Positions 26,161 to 35,159 are shown, counted from the stretch's first letter. The stretch is 64,000 bases of DNA from Nocardia huaxiensis (GCF_013744875.1 NZ_CP059399.1:4092001-4156000), one strand, 5' to 3'. The notes: a model not told the origin generated them from the sequence alone. Made by a program: numbers and translations.

Positions 26161-28079
26161 GCGGCGCCGGACCTCCGGGTCCGGCGAGAATCTCAACTTC
26201 GCGAACCCGGTCCGATCGTTCACTTCGGACTGGCGGCGCCGGACCTCCGGGTCCGGCGAGAATCTCAACACCTCGCTGGCGATGCTGGGGTTGATGGGCG
26301 GCTGCGGCGCCGGACCTCCGGGTCCGGCGAGAATCTCAACCCCTGGCACATCACCGAAGAAGGCCCGACGCTGGCCGCGGCGCCGGACCTCCGGGTCCGG
26401 CGAGAATCTCAACTACGTGATCGCCCGCGAGGACCATTCCGGCCCCGAGCGGCGCCGGACCTCCGGGTCCGGCGAGAATCTCAACGACCTGCAGCAGCCT
26501 GAACAAGCCAGGCCCAGCTTCGCGGCGCCGGACCTCCGGGTCCGGCGAGAATCTCAACTGCAGGGATTGGATGGCGGACAGGCCGAGCTCGGCACCGCGG
26601 CGCCGGACCTCCGGGTCCGGCGAGAATCTCAACCATTCGGGCGCGGTGCTACGGTCCCAGGACAAAGCGGCGCCGGACCTCCGGGTCCGGCGAGAATCTC
26701 AACTATTTCATCAAACGCGGCGGTGTGATCAGCGGCGAGCGGCGCCGGACCTCCGGGTCCGGCGAGAATCTCAACAACGATCGCCGCCGGTAATCAGCAC
26801 TGGGACAGCAGCGGCGCCGGACCTCCGGGTCCGGCGAGTATCTCAACACCTTCCCGAGTGGCGCAACGCCGCCGGCCGTCTGGCGGCGCCGGACCTCCGG
26901 GTCCGGCGAGAATCTCAACGGCGTCAGCGGAGGCTGGAACGTCACGCCACGGCAGCGGGCGGCGCCGGACCTCCGGGTCCGGCGAGAATCTCAACGAGCG
27001 AGTCGTATTCCAGCGCTTCGGCAGGCCCGGCCGCGGCGCCGGACCTCCGGGTCCGGCGAGAATCTCAACTCCGTGGGGCGGCTGCCGTCCCTGGTGCCTT
27101 CGAGCGGCGCCGGACCTCCGGGTCCGGCGAGAATCTCAACTACGCAAGGCAGAGCCCCCCGAGAAAAGAGATTGAGCGGCGCCGGACCTCCGGGTCCGGC
27201 GAGAATCTCAACGTTCTGGGTGCCGAGCAGGATCGCGGCCTCGGCGGGCGGCGCCGGACCTCCGGGTCCGGCGAGAATCTCAACTTCGCCGTGTTCAGCG
27301 CGTTCTGCGCACTGAGGTAGGTGCGGCGCCGGACCTCCGGGTCCGGCGAGAATCTCAACTGCCAGCTCCTTTCCACCAGAGGGCCGGTTTATTGCGGCGC
27401 CGGACCTCCGGGTCCGGCGAGAATCTCAACGTCGGGACTGGCGTCGCTAGCGCGGCCGAGACCGGGAGCGGCGCCGGACCTCCGGGTCCGGCGAGAATCT
27501 CAACCACAACAAGAAGGCCAGCGTCCAGGTGAGCAGGCGCGGCGCCGGACCTCCGGGTCCGGCGAGAATCTCAACCGGCACTGCAGCGTCAATAAGGGCC
27601 ACACCGAAAAGTGGCGCCGGACCTCCGGGTCCGGCGAGAATCTCAACATCGGCAGCGGGGTCGGGTTGCTGGCGATGACCGTGCGCGGCGCCGGACCTCC
27701 GGGTCCGGCGAGAATCTCAACCCGGGCGATGGACTGCACGGGCAGCGGTGGCGTCGCGGCGCCGGACCTCCAGGGCCGGCGAGAATCTCAACAAACTCCA
27801 CAGCAGCACCTCGTCCGGAACCCACTGCGGCGCCGGACCTCCGAGTCCGGCGAGAATCTCAACGAACTCGGGTTGCCTGAGTGGAAGTCAGGTATGTGCG
27901 GCGCCGGGCCTCCGGGTCCGGCGAGAATCTCAACGTAGGCATACCGCGGGTCGTCGTCGGCGGGGATCGGGCGGCGCCGGACCTCCGGGTCCGGCGAGAA
28001 TCTCAACATGCTGAGCCAGCCACCATTTCGGCCGACGCTGTAGGCGGCGCCGGGCTCCGGGTCCGGCGAGAATCTCAGC
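26161..28079 (+). CRISPR. CRISPR array 3: 27 repeats, 26 spacers
   Basis: Repeat starts run from 26161 to 28044 at about 72-bp steps, with spacers of 33-39 bp. Most repeats are identical to the array 2 consensus. Deviations are a GTGG start at 27611, CAGGGCCGG at 27756, CGAGTCC at 27827, GGGCCTCC at 27898, and a one-base-short last repeat ending CTCAGC at 28044. Damage is concentrated at the right end, opposite the leader. This is the largest array of the locus and follows cas2 directly. Confidence 0.97.
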
Positions 28080-28260
28080 TGGACCGTGTCGCTGTGTTGC
28101 TGGCCCCAGGATGCTGTGCTGCGCGAACCTCGGTGCTGTTCCGCTGTGGTGCAGCAGTTTTCGATTCAGAACGAATGCGGAATGAATGCACATTGGATGC
28201 ACAATGAATGCACACAACTTCTGCGATTAAAGTGCGATGAAAAATCGCTTCTACCAGTGG

Positions 28261-28353
28261 GTTTGGTGGTGGTCCGTCTCTCGCTCGACCCCCACTCTCT
28301 CCCGCTTCGCTGAAGAGAGTGGGGGTCGAGCGAGAGACAAACCACCACCAAAC
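28261..28353. repeat. 40-bp-arm hairpin, element 1
   Basis: Arms 28261-28300 and 28314-28353 pair with two mismatches around the 13-base loop CCCGCTTCGCTGA. The inner stem (CACTCTCT/AGAGAGTG) and the loop are identical to the hairpin at 59014-59092, while the outer stem sequence differs but still pairs. Confidence 0.85.
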
Positions 28354-28403
28354 AAGTAAGCAGAAGATCAAGAAGGGAAAGAAGGTAGTGGGGGAGAAGG
28401 GTA

Positions 28404-28740
28404 ACCACAAGGAGGGGGACCACAAGGGGAGGACCACAACGGGAGGGCTTGGCATGGCACGGTGCGGTGGGGGCCGAGTTGCGTTGGGAGTCGGAACCAC
28501 AAGGGGGAGGGTTGCGTACGCGATGTCACGTCGAACACGGGGAGCAGTTCAACCCAGGACCACAACGAAGGGGTCGCCTCTTACGCGGGGACCGCAGCGT
28601 CGCCTCTTACGCGGGGACCGCAGCGTCGCCTCTTACGCGGGGACCGCAGCGTCGCCTCTTACGCGGGGACCGCAGCGTCGCCTCTTACGCGGGGACCGCA
28701 GCGTCGCCTCTTACGCGGGGAGATTTTCCGGTGACCACAA
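28404..28740 (+). repeat. Six dispersed ACCACAA iterons, element 1
   Basis: Copies at 28404, 28419, 28433, 28496, 28559 and 28734, each followed by AGG, GGG or CG and mostly preceded by G. All are in the same orientation. They resemble in layout, not in sequence, the TraB recognition repeats of Streptomyces plasmids (GACCCGGA in pSVH1). Confidence 0.7.
28573..28721 (+). repeat. 26-bp tandem repeat, 5.7 copies
   Basis: Unit GTCGCCTCTTACGCGGGGAC plus CGCAGC starts at 28573, 28599, 28625, 28651, 28677 and 28703, the last one incomplete. The copies are identical. The part GGGGACCGCAG is close to the neighbouring GGGGACCACAA iteron, so the array may be an amplified variant of the same binding site. 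Confidence 0.9.
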
Positions 28741-28752
28741 CGAGGGAATTCG

Positions 28753-29436
28753 TTAGGGGCGGAAGGGTTCCTGGCAGACGCCGCAGAGGATTGGTCCGGC
28801 GGCGATGATCTTTTTGTGTGCCCGGATCCGTCGGGGTGGTTGGCACTGGCAGGTCAGGGGCTGGCCGTTGCGATCAGGTTCGCCGACGGCGGTGTCGTCG
28901 GTGTCGTCGTCCTCGGTCTCGTCGGCCGCGGTGGCGGCGTCGGTGTCGTCGGTGGTGTGTTCGGGTCGGCGGTGGGCGACGATCGCGCGGTCGAGGATCG
29001 TGATTTCGCGCTGGTATTCGGTCGAGGTGGTGTCGGGCAGGGTGGTCAGCGACCATCCGGCGTGAGGGTGGCGGGCGGTGGTGAGGCCGATTTCCTCGGC
29101 GAGTTGTTTGAACTTCTTGTTGTGATAGCGGCCGTTGTCGCTGGCGGCGTTGATATCTCGGGTGAGCGCGATGCCGTGGACGGCTTCGTGGAGCAGGGTG
29201 GCGAGTACGTCGCGGGCGCCGCCGGCGAGTCCTTCGGCGCCGATGAACAGCTCCGGCAGCCACTGGCCGCGGTGCTCCCAGCGGTCGGGCCCGAAGTGTC
29301 CGCGCCGCACGCTGCGCCCGCGGCCGGTCGAGCCCGACGCGATGGACACGACTGCTTCGGGGACGTCGGGGTGGCGGGCGCGGATGCTGTCCCACACCTG
29401 GTCGATTGCTGTGGCCAAGGGGCCGCCGATGGGCAT
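28753..29436 (-). CDS. SprT-like zinc metallopeptidase
   Basis: A 227-residue protein with LLHEAVHGIALTRDI, the HExxH zinc site of SprT-like proteases, in the first half. An acidic threonine-rich linker (about 145-190) follows, and a C-terminal zinc ribbon (CQCQ and CGVC). SprT-like proteins cleave DNA-bound proteins; in mobile elements their target is unknown. The ATG at 29436 is preferred because GGAGG is seven bases upstream; an in-frame ATG at 29469 lacks this. The gene points towards the hairpin/iteron locus and is divergent from the CoiA-like gene. Confidence 0.75.
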   Translation of the reverse strand: MPIGGPLATAIDQVWDSIRARHPDVPEAVVSIASGSTGRGRSVRRGHFGPDRWEHRGQWLPELFIGAEGLAGGARDVLATLLHEAVHGIALTRDINAASDNGRYHNKKFKQLAEEIGLTTARHPHAGWSLTTLPDTTSTEYQREITILDRAIVAHRRPEHTTDDTDAATAADETEDDDTDDTAVGEPDRNGQPLTCQCQPPRRIRAHKKIIAAGPILCGVCQEPFRP

Positions 29437-29716
29437 CTGAGCCTCCGGAGGGAAGGGGATTCTCCGCATAAGAGGGGACCGGGAAACCGGTCGCGGGAGA
29501 TGCTTCCATTCTATCGCGAACTAACCGCTTAAGCGGGTGAAAAGTATTGCAGCAAAGCAACATTCAGGGGTTTCGCAGTGTTGCTACATCGGTTGCTTGC
29601 TGATGAAAGTGCAAGTGCAACAGTCAATTACGCCGATTTCGGAACATTCGCGAGTTTGTCGGTGGTCGCGTTTACCGTTGTGCAGGTCAGTATTTCGCGA
29701 GTGTCGGGGTCGGGGC

Positions 29717-30859
29717 ATGAACGAATCCAGCACTGCTGGGCAGTGTTTCGCGTCGGAGATGACGGCGGCGCTCGGTCGCTATGACGAGTTCATCGACATT
29801 GCGGTCGAGGAGACCTTCCGCACCTGGCACAACACCTCGGGCCTGCGGTGTCTTGTGTGCCGGCATCCGGTCGTGGTCTACCGCTCGCGGGGCAAGAACC
29901 CCTACGTCCGCCACAGCAAGGGCCACGGTGTCACCGTGAGCGCCAAGGACCGCAGGTCCGCCGGCGAGACCTTCCAGCATCTGCGGTTCAAGTACTGGGT
30001 CCGCGACGAACTCCGCGCCCGCGGTGTCGCTGCTGAGATCGAGGTGTGGCAGGACGGGCGCCGCCCGGACGTGTTCGGCACACGCGAGGGCCGCGGCTAC
30101 GCCGTCGAAATCCAATGGTCGCCACTGACTGTCGAGGAAGCCCGTACGCGTACCGAGCACCACCGAGCGGCCGGCGCCGAGGTGCTGTGGCTGACCCGTT
30201 CGTGCAACTGGGTCGAGCAACTTCCTGCGCTCGGGATCAAGTCCTTCACGCCGACTGCGGGCGGGCACTACTTCGCCCACACCGGATTCCTGCACCGCAG
30301 CCGCCGCGCCACGCTGCGCGTCGAGCCGATCGCCGTGCGCGAGTTCCTCGACGCCTGGATCGGCGGCGACCTCGCGTGGGGACACCGAGAGACCATGAAA
30401 GCAGGGTGGGCCACCGTGACCGACTGGACCGAATACACCGCCGAGCAGGCCAAGGACCTCACCCAGATGCGCCGCAAGGTCGAGGCCGCCGACACCCGCG
30501 CCGCCCAACAGGCCGAGGCGATCTGCAAGCAGAACAAGCGAATCGACGAACTCACCGCTGACATTGCCCGGCACCGGCGCGACCTCGCGTCCTGCGCCGC
30601 CGAACGCGACACAGCCACCGCCGATCTCGCGGCCGCCAACGCCGATCTGGCCGAAGCCAACCAGATCATCGCCGGACTTGACGCCACCCTGCAGGAGACG
30701 CGGAAGAACCTCGACACCGCCCAAGTGGACGCCGCTGATCAGGAACAGAGATACCGCAGCGCCGCAAAGGGGCTCACGTCTCGGACCCGCTGGATCCAGG
30801 TCATGTTGCTGGTCGCGTTCGTCTTCGCCCTGGCGGCCATCGCGGGATGGACCCAATGA
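29717..30859 (+). CDS. CoiA-like nuclease with coiled coil and membrane anchor
   Basis: A 380-residue protein. Residues 45-65 hold a zinc-finger-like CLVCRHPVVVYRSRGK, and 70-130 match competence protein CoiA: HFRHSKGH-type HSKGHGVTVSAKD, HLRFKYWVRDEL and the PD-(D/E)XK nuclease site RPDVFGTREGRGYAVEIQWS. Residues 240-350 form a long coiled coil, and the end (WIQVMLLVAFVFALAAIAG) is a membrane helix. CoiA proteins act on incoming single-stranded DNA; a tail-anchored version on a conjugative element could process transferred DNA (inference). The ATG at 29717 begins where similarity starts. Confidence 0.7.
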   Translation: MNESSTAGQCFASEMTAALGRYDEFIDIAVEETFRTWHNTSGLRCLVCRHPVVVYRSRGKNPYVRHSKGHGVTVSAKDRRSAGETFQHLRFKYWVRDELRARGVAAEIEVWQDGRRPDVFGTREGRGYAVEIQWSPLTVEEARTRTEHHRAAGAEVLWLTRSCNWVEQLPALGIKSFTPTAGGHYFAHTGFLHRSRRATLRVEPIAVREFLDAWIGGDLAWGHRETMKAGWATVTDWTEYTAEQAKDLTQMRRKVEAADTRAAQQAEAICKQNKRIDELTADIARHRRDLASCAAERDTATADLAAANADLAEANQIIAGLDATLQETRKNLDTAQVDAADQEQRYRSAAKGLTSRTRWIQVMLLVAFVFALAAIAGWTQ

Positions 30860-30893
30860 CCACAGCACGCCAACACCCCACAACCGAGGAGAG

Positions 30894-31076
30894 ATGATGC
30901 GCCGCAACCGCTACCCAGGCACCTGCGCCGACTGCAAACAACCCATCGGGGTGAAGCAGGGATACCTGTTCGGCAGCAGTAATGCCGTCGTGTGTGAGGA
31001 CTGCGTCTACGACTTCTACGGCCTGGAGCACAAGTACTTCGTTCGCATCGAGAACCCGGACACCGGCACCTCGTAA
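30894..31076 (+). CDS. Small zinc-ribbon protein
   Basis: A 60-residue protein with two cysteine pairs, CADCKQPI and CEDCVYDFYG, that should form one zinc ribbon. GAGGAG lies directly upstream of tandem ATG codons at 30894 and 30897. The function is unknown. It sits between the CoiA-like gene and the AcrVA2-like gene, in the same direction. Confidence 0.6.
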   Translation: MMRRNRYPGTCADCKQPIGVKQGYLFGSSNAVVCEDCVYDFYGLEHKYFVRIENPDTGTS

Positions 31077-31139
31077 CCCCGATGCGTCGTCCACCGGATC
31101 CGCAGGCGGCGTTCCGAATTCACCGACAGGAGGTCCACC

Positions 31140-32252
31140 ATGGCGAAGGGCCGCAAGAACAAGAACGCGGCACCGCGACTGCAGACGGCCGCACAGGCCG
31201 TCGCGGTCGCCGAGGCGTACGAAATGGACACGCTGGAAATGCTCGCCCATCTCAACGGCAGTCCCGACCTCTCGAAAATCCTCGCCCAGATCGCACCCTG
31301 GTTGCAGGACGGCCGATTCACCGGTCGCGACAAGCAGAGGCTTATCCGCTCCCTCGGCCCCAACGGGCACACAGTCGTCAACACGCTGCAGGAAGTACTG
31401 CTGGACGCGGACCGGATCTTCCTTTGGCTGCAGCATCGCGTGGTGTATCGCGTGTATCCGGAGCTGGCAGAAAGCCTGCTTGGTACCGATACAGGAACGT
31501 CGATCCCGTGTGAGGTTCTGCGCCGGATTCCGCATCCGGACCCGTTCATCGCTTTTCCGACACCGATCCCCGGTCCGCCGCCGTTAATCGACCGGCCACT
31601 GGCGAAGCCGCCGGTCTACGTCGGAATGTTGGTGACCGGACTGACCAATGAACTCACCCTCTGCTCGACCGCCGACCCCCGCCTGCACATGCTGACGGTG
31701 GCCCTGGTCGGCCGCGTGTCATTCGTCGGGGCCGGCGAACCGCGCTACCCGTCCTTCGGCATCGAAATCCCCTGCATGGCACAGCGGTTCACCATCGACG
31801 AGATGATCGAAGCTCACCTCGCGATCAGGAGCTCGGCCGGCGACGCCACCGAACTTGAGCTCAGTGCCTACCGACTCGCAGTGAGCCTACTGTTGTACAT
31901 ATGCAGCGACCGCCGCGATATGAGTGGCGGCGCCGAAGTGCTCGGACGACGCACGAAGCATCACACGCCACAGGCCCCCAGCACCGTCGTCGATGTCGGA
32001 TTCGACATCGGGCCCAAGCTCTTCGCTGCACGTACGCACGCATCCGAGGGCTCCACGGGATCCGGCAAACGGGTCCGGCCGCATATCCGGCGCGCGCACT
32101 GGCACACCTACTGGACCGGTCCGCGTGACCAATCCACCCCCGAGGTGCGCTGGTTACACCCCATCCTGGTCCATCCCTCCGAACGTGACGCCTCACGGTC
32201 GATCGTCATCGAAGACGGGCAGGACGTACAGATGGACGAGGGTCAGGATTGA
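31140..32252 (+). CDS. AcrVA2-like protein of unknown function
   Basis: A 370-residue protein. The start at 31140 has AGGAGG eight bases upstream. The N-terminus is lysine-rich and the middle (residues 30-290) has no clear motif. The C-terminus, RPHIRRAHWHTYWTGPRDQS followed by TPEVRWLHPILVH, matches a conserved ending I associate with plasmid-borne AcrVA2-like proteins. AcrVA2 itself lowers Cas12a levels. No type V system is visible here, so an anti-CRISPR role is speculative; the domain occurs widely in mobile elements with unknown targets. Confidence 0.55.
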   Translation: MAKGRKNKNAAPRLQTAAQAVAVAEAYEMDTLEMLAHLNGSPDLSKILAQIAPWLQDGRFTGRDKQRLIRSLGPNGHTVVNTLQEVLLDADRIFLWLQHRVVYRVYPELAESLLGTDTGTSIPCEVLRRIPHPDPFIAFPTPIPGPPPLIDRPLAKPPVYVGMLVTGLTNELTLCSTADPRLHMLTVALVGRVSFVGAGEPRYPSFGIEIPCMAQRFTIDEMIEAHLAIRSSAGDATELELSAYRLAVSLLLYICSDRRDMSGGAEVLGRRTKHHTPQAPSTVVDVGFDIGPKLFAARTHASEGSTGSGKRVRPHIRRAHWHTYWTGPRDQSTPEVRWLHPILVHPSERDASRSIVIEDGQDVQMDEGQD

Positions 32253-32608
32253 CATCACCCTCGTGAGACACCGCACCTTGGCTCGGGTCTGAGATTCCAT
32301 GTGCAGAGCGACTTGCGCTCATGGATGTCTCCGGAAGTCCACGGATGTGCCACCTGTCCAACGAGATTGGGCACGTATTGGGCACGCGAGCACTTTACTG
32401 GTGAATCCGCACTGGTCAGAGTGTGCCCTCGGCAGGATTCGAACCTGCAGTGCATCACCATTGCCTCGTCGGTTCCCGAGCATCGATCCTATCGAGATTT
32501 TGTCCCCTATGGGACGCTGAAACTCACGAAAAACGGTGCGTAAGTGGACATTTGGGCACGTATACTGGCATGAAGAACCATTCGTGGTGGGGATCGAGGT
32601 GTCCGTCG
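32253..32608. other. Intergenic region with tRNA-like core and integrase arm repeats
   Basis: No gene. Contains a GGGCAC pair 11 bp apart (32369-32385), a tRNA 3'-end-like sequence (about 32423-32450) and a second TTGGGCACGTAT (32552-32563). The last 50 bases carry the promoter and ribosome site of the TPR regulator, with TATACT at 32561 as a possible -10. Confidence 0.5.
32423..32450 (-). other. tRNA 3'-end-like sequence (possible attachment scar)
   Basis: On the minus strand CTGCAGGTTCGAATCCTGCC followed by GAGGGCAC forms a T-arm and acceptor strand, closest by eye to tRNA-Arg 3' ends. The anticodon arm does not follow, so this is not a tRNA gene. Its position between two GGGCAC arm-type repeats makes it look like an old recombination core. 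Confidence 0.45.
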
Positions 32609-33907
32609 ATGACGCAAGTCGTACAGCCGAACCGGAAGCTGATCGCGGTCATGAAAGAGGCTGGCGTCCAGAACCATGGGCTCGCGGACAGGATGCAGGC
32701 GGCCAGCCGGATCGACGGAGGCAAGGCGGTGAAGACTTCGAACACAAATATCGCGAAGTACAAGGACGGCAGGACCGCGCAGCCCACTGTGCGCGTGTGT
32801 GAGGTCATGCTGAAAGTGCTGGGGGAGTTGGTCAAGCGGGACCTAACTCCTTCGGATATTGGGTTCCCGGATGTAAAAGTTGATGTGAAGTCGAATTTGG
32901 CAGTAGTCGAGTCGTTTGAAGACCCCCTGTTGATTGCTGAGCGACTACAGCGTATCGGTGAAATCGATGTAGACGACAGCGTTTTGGATATCGTGGAATT
33001 CGCGGTTGATGACATCATTGATCGCTACGAAGTGGAAGGCCCTGCAAGGCTTTCTCCAGCAGTCATTTCCATTCGTCGGCGGGTTGATGAATTGACTCGG
33101 CAAAGGCGGCATCCGAAACAGCTTCAGCATTTATATGAGCTGGCGGCGAAGTTATCTGGAATGTTGAGTTACATGGCGGTGAATCGGGGTCGGTTCCCTC
33201 TGGCGAGGGCCTATGCCAAGGAAGCATTCTATGTATCTGATCTTATTGACGACTCCCAGCTGAAGGCATGGATTAAGGGAACCGAGAGTTTTTGTGCCTA
33301 CTACATGGGCAAGTATGCAATGGCGGCGGCCTTGGCTGAGGAGGGGATCCGGTACGCGCCAAACAGCCCGCAGGCAATTCGCTTATTATCCAATGGGCTG
33401 GCGCGAGCGCTAGGCAAAATGGGCGATCTCAAGGGGGTTCACGTCGCTATCGACCGAGCGGGCGCACTTGCGGAAGCCTTGGCGGTGCCTGATGGATTGA
33501 CGCCGGCATTGACTTTCGATCCGTATGGTCACGCAAGACTGGCGGCGAACGCGGCGACAGCCTACCTCGCGGCGGGGGACCTTGAGCGGACATTGCAGTT
33601 TGGTCATCAGGTCGAGTCGCTTGTGGATGAATCAGACTCGGTATGGAGTCGATCATTGGTTCGTTTAGACATTGCCACAGCGTTGGTCAAGTTGGCTAGT
33701 CCAGACATCGAGCAAGCTGCCCACCTGGGCGCTGAGGCGCTCACGTTCTCCGAGGAACGGCCCATTCGATCCGTGTGGCAACGTGCTCATGAATTCGGTG
33801 CCGCGACCGAATCTTTCGATTCTTCCGAGGCTCGGGAATATCACGCTGTACTTCGTGCCTGGGCGGAACGTGCTCGGGACTTCTCGGCATCTGCGAAGGC
33901 TAGCTAG
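32609..33907 (+). CDS. HTH and TPR-type transcriptional regulator, element 1
   Basis: A 432-residue protein. The N-terminal 75 residues form an XRE-like DNA-binding domain (RKLIAVMKEAGVQNHGLADR, NTNIAKYKDGRTAQPTVRVC). The rest is a series of TPR-like helical repeats (residues 140-420, for example HLYELAAKLSGMLSYMAVNR and GESFCAYYMGKYAMA-type units). This layout is common among actinomycete regulators that sense a small ligand or peptide. A gene of the same type is at 59423-60703 in element 2. In both elements an enzyme gene on the opposite strand converges on it, and the excisionase-like operon starts beyond. Codon use is less GC-biased than in neighbours. Confidence 0.75.
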   Translation: MTQVVQPNRKLIAVMKEAGVQNHGLADRMQAASRIDGGKAVKTSNTNIAKYKDGRTAQPTVRVCEVMLKVLGELVKRDLTPSDIGFPDVKVDVKSNLAVVESFEDPLLIAERLQRIGEIDVDDSVLDIVEFAVDDIIDRYEVEGPARLSPAVISIRRRVDELTRQRRHPKQLQHLYELAAKLSGMLSYMAVNRGRFPLARAYAKEAFYVSDLIDDSQLKAWIKGTESFCAYYMGKYAMAAALAEEGIRYAPNSPQAIRLLSNGLARALGKMGDLKGVHVAIDRAGALAEALAVPDGLTPALTFDPYGHARLAANAATAYLAAGDLERTLQFGHQVESLVDESDSVWSRSLVRLDIATALVKLASPDIEQAAHLGAEALTFSEERPIRSVWQRAHEFGAATESFDSSEAREYHAVLRAWAERARDFSASAKAS

Positions 33908-34613
33908 GATCAAAGTCTAACGTGGCTACGTCGTTCCATCGATAAGCCTTCGATTCTCGTCGAAGGCGAACTAGTTTGATGCTGCTGACCTCAATGGTTA
34001 CGGGTGTGATATCCCGCGTTTGGAGAACCTTTTCGATTATCGAATCTGCGGACTGTTGGCAGTTACTGTAGCCAACGCCCAAATGTGGCCGGAAATTATC
34101 TGTATCAGTGAGCATGAGTTCGGGAAGCGCTTGCAATGTGGATTCTCTGACGATCTGATGCAACTTGAATAGCTCAGTCCAAGGGGAGACAGTAAACCGG
34201 ACGGCTCCCTGTGAGCCTGACAGAGGACCAACGGTTATCCTGAAGGTGCTCACTTCGCTAATTCTCTTTTTTGCACAGTCGACGATGGCCTGGATGCTGG
34301 CCTCTGTAATATCCGCCGAACTTGCAATCCGTAGTACCGTGATATGGAGACCGTTCAGTGGGACTAAGTCTATACCCGCGACCTTGAGTTGAGCCTGGCA
34401 ATTCGCCGCCATTTCAACCAGTTCGGGATCTTCGAAGGTCAGATACCAGAAGTACTTCTCATGGCCGGCGGGCCATTCATTGCGGCCCCAGTGGTTAACC
34501 ATCTGCTCGATGTTTCGAAATGCGTTCCAATCGTTTTCGCGGATGGCCCGGTGATCTGACAGGGACCTCGGAAGCGATGCTGGGAACGCCCCTGATCTGG
34601 CATCTCTGATCAT
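33900..34613 (-). CDS. 2'-5' RNA ligase-like 2H phosphoesterase
   Basis: A 237-residue protein with the two histidine motifs of the LigT/2H superfamily, LHITVLRIAS (near residue 95) and NFRPHLGVGYSN (near 180), and strands around FRITVGPLSG. These enzymes act on 2'-5' or cyclic phosphodiesters. The ATG at 34613 has CAGGAG nine bases upstream. The gene converges on the TPR regulator with an eight-base overlap. GC is low for the region, suggesting separate acquisition. The location mirrors that of the creatininase-like gene in element 2. Confidence 0.7.
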   Translation of the reverse strand: MIRDARSGAFPASLPRSLSDHRAIRENDWNAFRNIEQMVNHWGRNEWPAGHEKYFWYLTFEDPELVEMAANCQAQLKVAGIDLVPLNGLHITVLRIASSADITEASIQAIVDCAKKRISEVSTFRITVGPLSGSQGAVRFTVSPWTELFKLHQIVRESTLQALPELMLTDTDNFRPHLGVGYSNCQQSADSIIEKVLQTRDITPVTIEVSSIKLVRLRRESKAYRWNDVATLDFDPS

Positions 34614-34767
34614 CCGTAGTGGCTCCTGTCCGTTCGGCACAACCCCAGCCTACTTGTGTCCCCGGAGTCAGATGTGCCGGTCGATGTGCCGTGTTCTGAG
34701 CACTCCTTCGCGAGTTTCCTGATGTGGCAAGGCATTTCAGGCCATGTCAGACCACGGAGGCACTTTC

Positions 34768-34995
34768 ATGACACAGAGACGCAGTATGGACACACGCGTC
34801 CCGACGGGTCAGCTGATGAGCCTGCGCGACGCCGCTGCGCTCGCCCAGGTAGATATCAAGACCGTTCGCCGCTGGATCAATGGCGGGCATCTCAACGGTT
34901 ACCGAATGGGGCCGCGGCTGCTGCGGGTGGAGCGGAGCGAGCTGCTCGCCATCGCAAAGCCCATCCCCACGGCATCTTCCGGTGGTGCGTCATGA
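34768..34995 (+). CDS. Excisionase/MerR-like HTH protein, first gene of the core operon
   Basis: A 75-residue winged-helix protein (HTH_17): MSLRDAAALAQVDIKTVRRW, INGGHLNGYRMGPRLLRVER. GGAGG is present seven bases before the ATG at 34768. Such proteins serve as Xis factors or as regulators of element genes; since a second Xis-like gene stands next to the integrase (51431), this one may be regulatory. It overlaps the next gene by ATGA. The element 2 counterpart is at 61607. Confidence 0.7.
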   Translation: MTQRRSMDTRVPTGQLMSLRDAAALAQVDIKTVRRWINGGHLNGYRMGPRLLRVERSELLAIAKPIPTASSGGAS

Positions 34996-35159
34996 TGCGA
35001 GCACTGCTGATCGCTTTCGCGCTGATCCTGCTGGGCGCCCTGGTTCCTGGGCTTGCATCCACGTTGTTCGTCCTCATGATTTTGCTAGGCATCGGGTGGG
35101 TGGGCGCGAGGCACATGAAGGCGTCCTGTGCGCGGTGGCTGCAGGGCGGCCGGCGATGA
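34992..35159 (+). CDS. Small membrane protein
   Basis: A 55-residue protein that is mostly two hydrophobic helices (LLIAFALILLGALVPGLA, LFVLMILLGIGWVGA) with a basic C-terminus. The ATG overlaps the previous stop and its own stop overlaps the next start, so it is part of a coupled operon. A similar protein is at 61837 in element 2. The function is unknown; small membrane proteins in this position in AICEs are often Spd-like. Confidence 0.6.
   Translation: MMRALLIAFALILLGALVPGLASTLFVLMILLGIGWVGARHMKASCARWLQGGRR

Larger units (their letters stand above)
28080..28752. other. Non-coding locus with hairpin, iterons and tandem repeats (candidate clt/ori)
   Basis: No gene is seen in 670 bases. The stretch holds a 93-bp hairpin, six ACCACAA motifs and six 26-bp tandem units. 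A similar hairpin and ACCACAA set lies at 59014-59254 in element 2. Actinomycete conjugative elements carry a clt locus of 8-bp repeats recognised by TraB, which is the leading explanation; an origin of replication is the alternative. Confidence 0.5.

Noticed and set aside
26161..28079. Long reading frames rich in RRRTSGSGENLN and PPGPARIST repeats (also at 14675-14980 and 18873-19912)
   Set aside because: They are translations of the CRISPR repeats in different frames, not proteins.
28462..28734. Repeat protein with SYAGTAASPLTRGPQRRLLR units
   Set aside because: Translation of the 26-bp non-coding tandem repeat in a locus with iterons and hairpin.
32423..32460. Possible tRNA-Arg gene
   Set aside because: T-arm and acceptor strand only; no anticodon arm with a valid loop follows.
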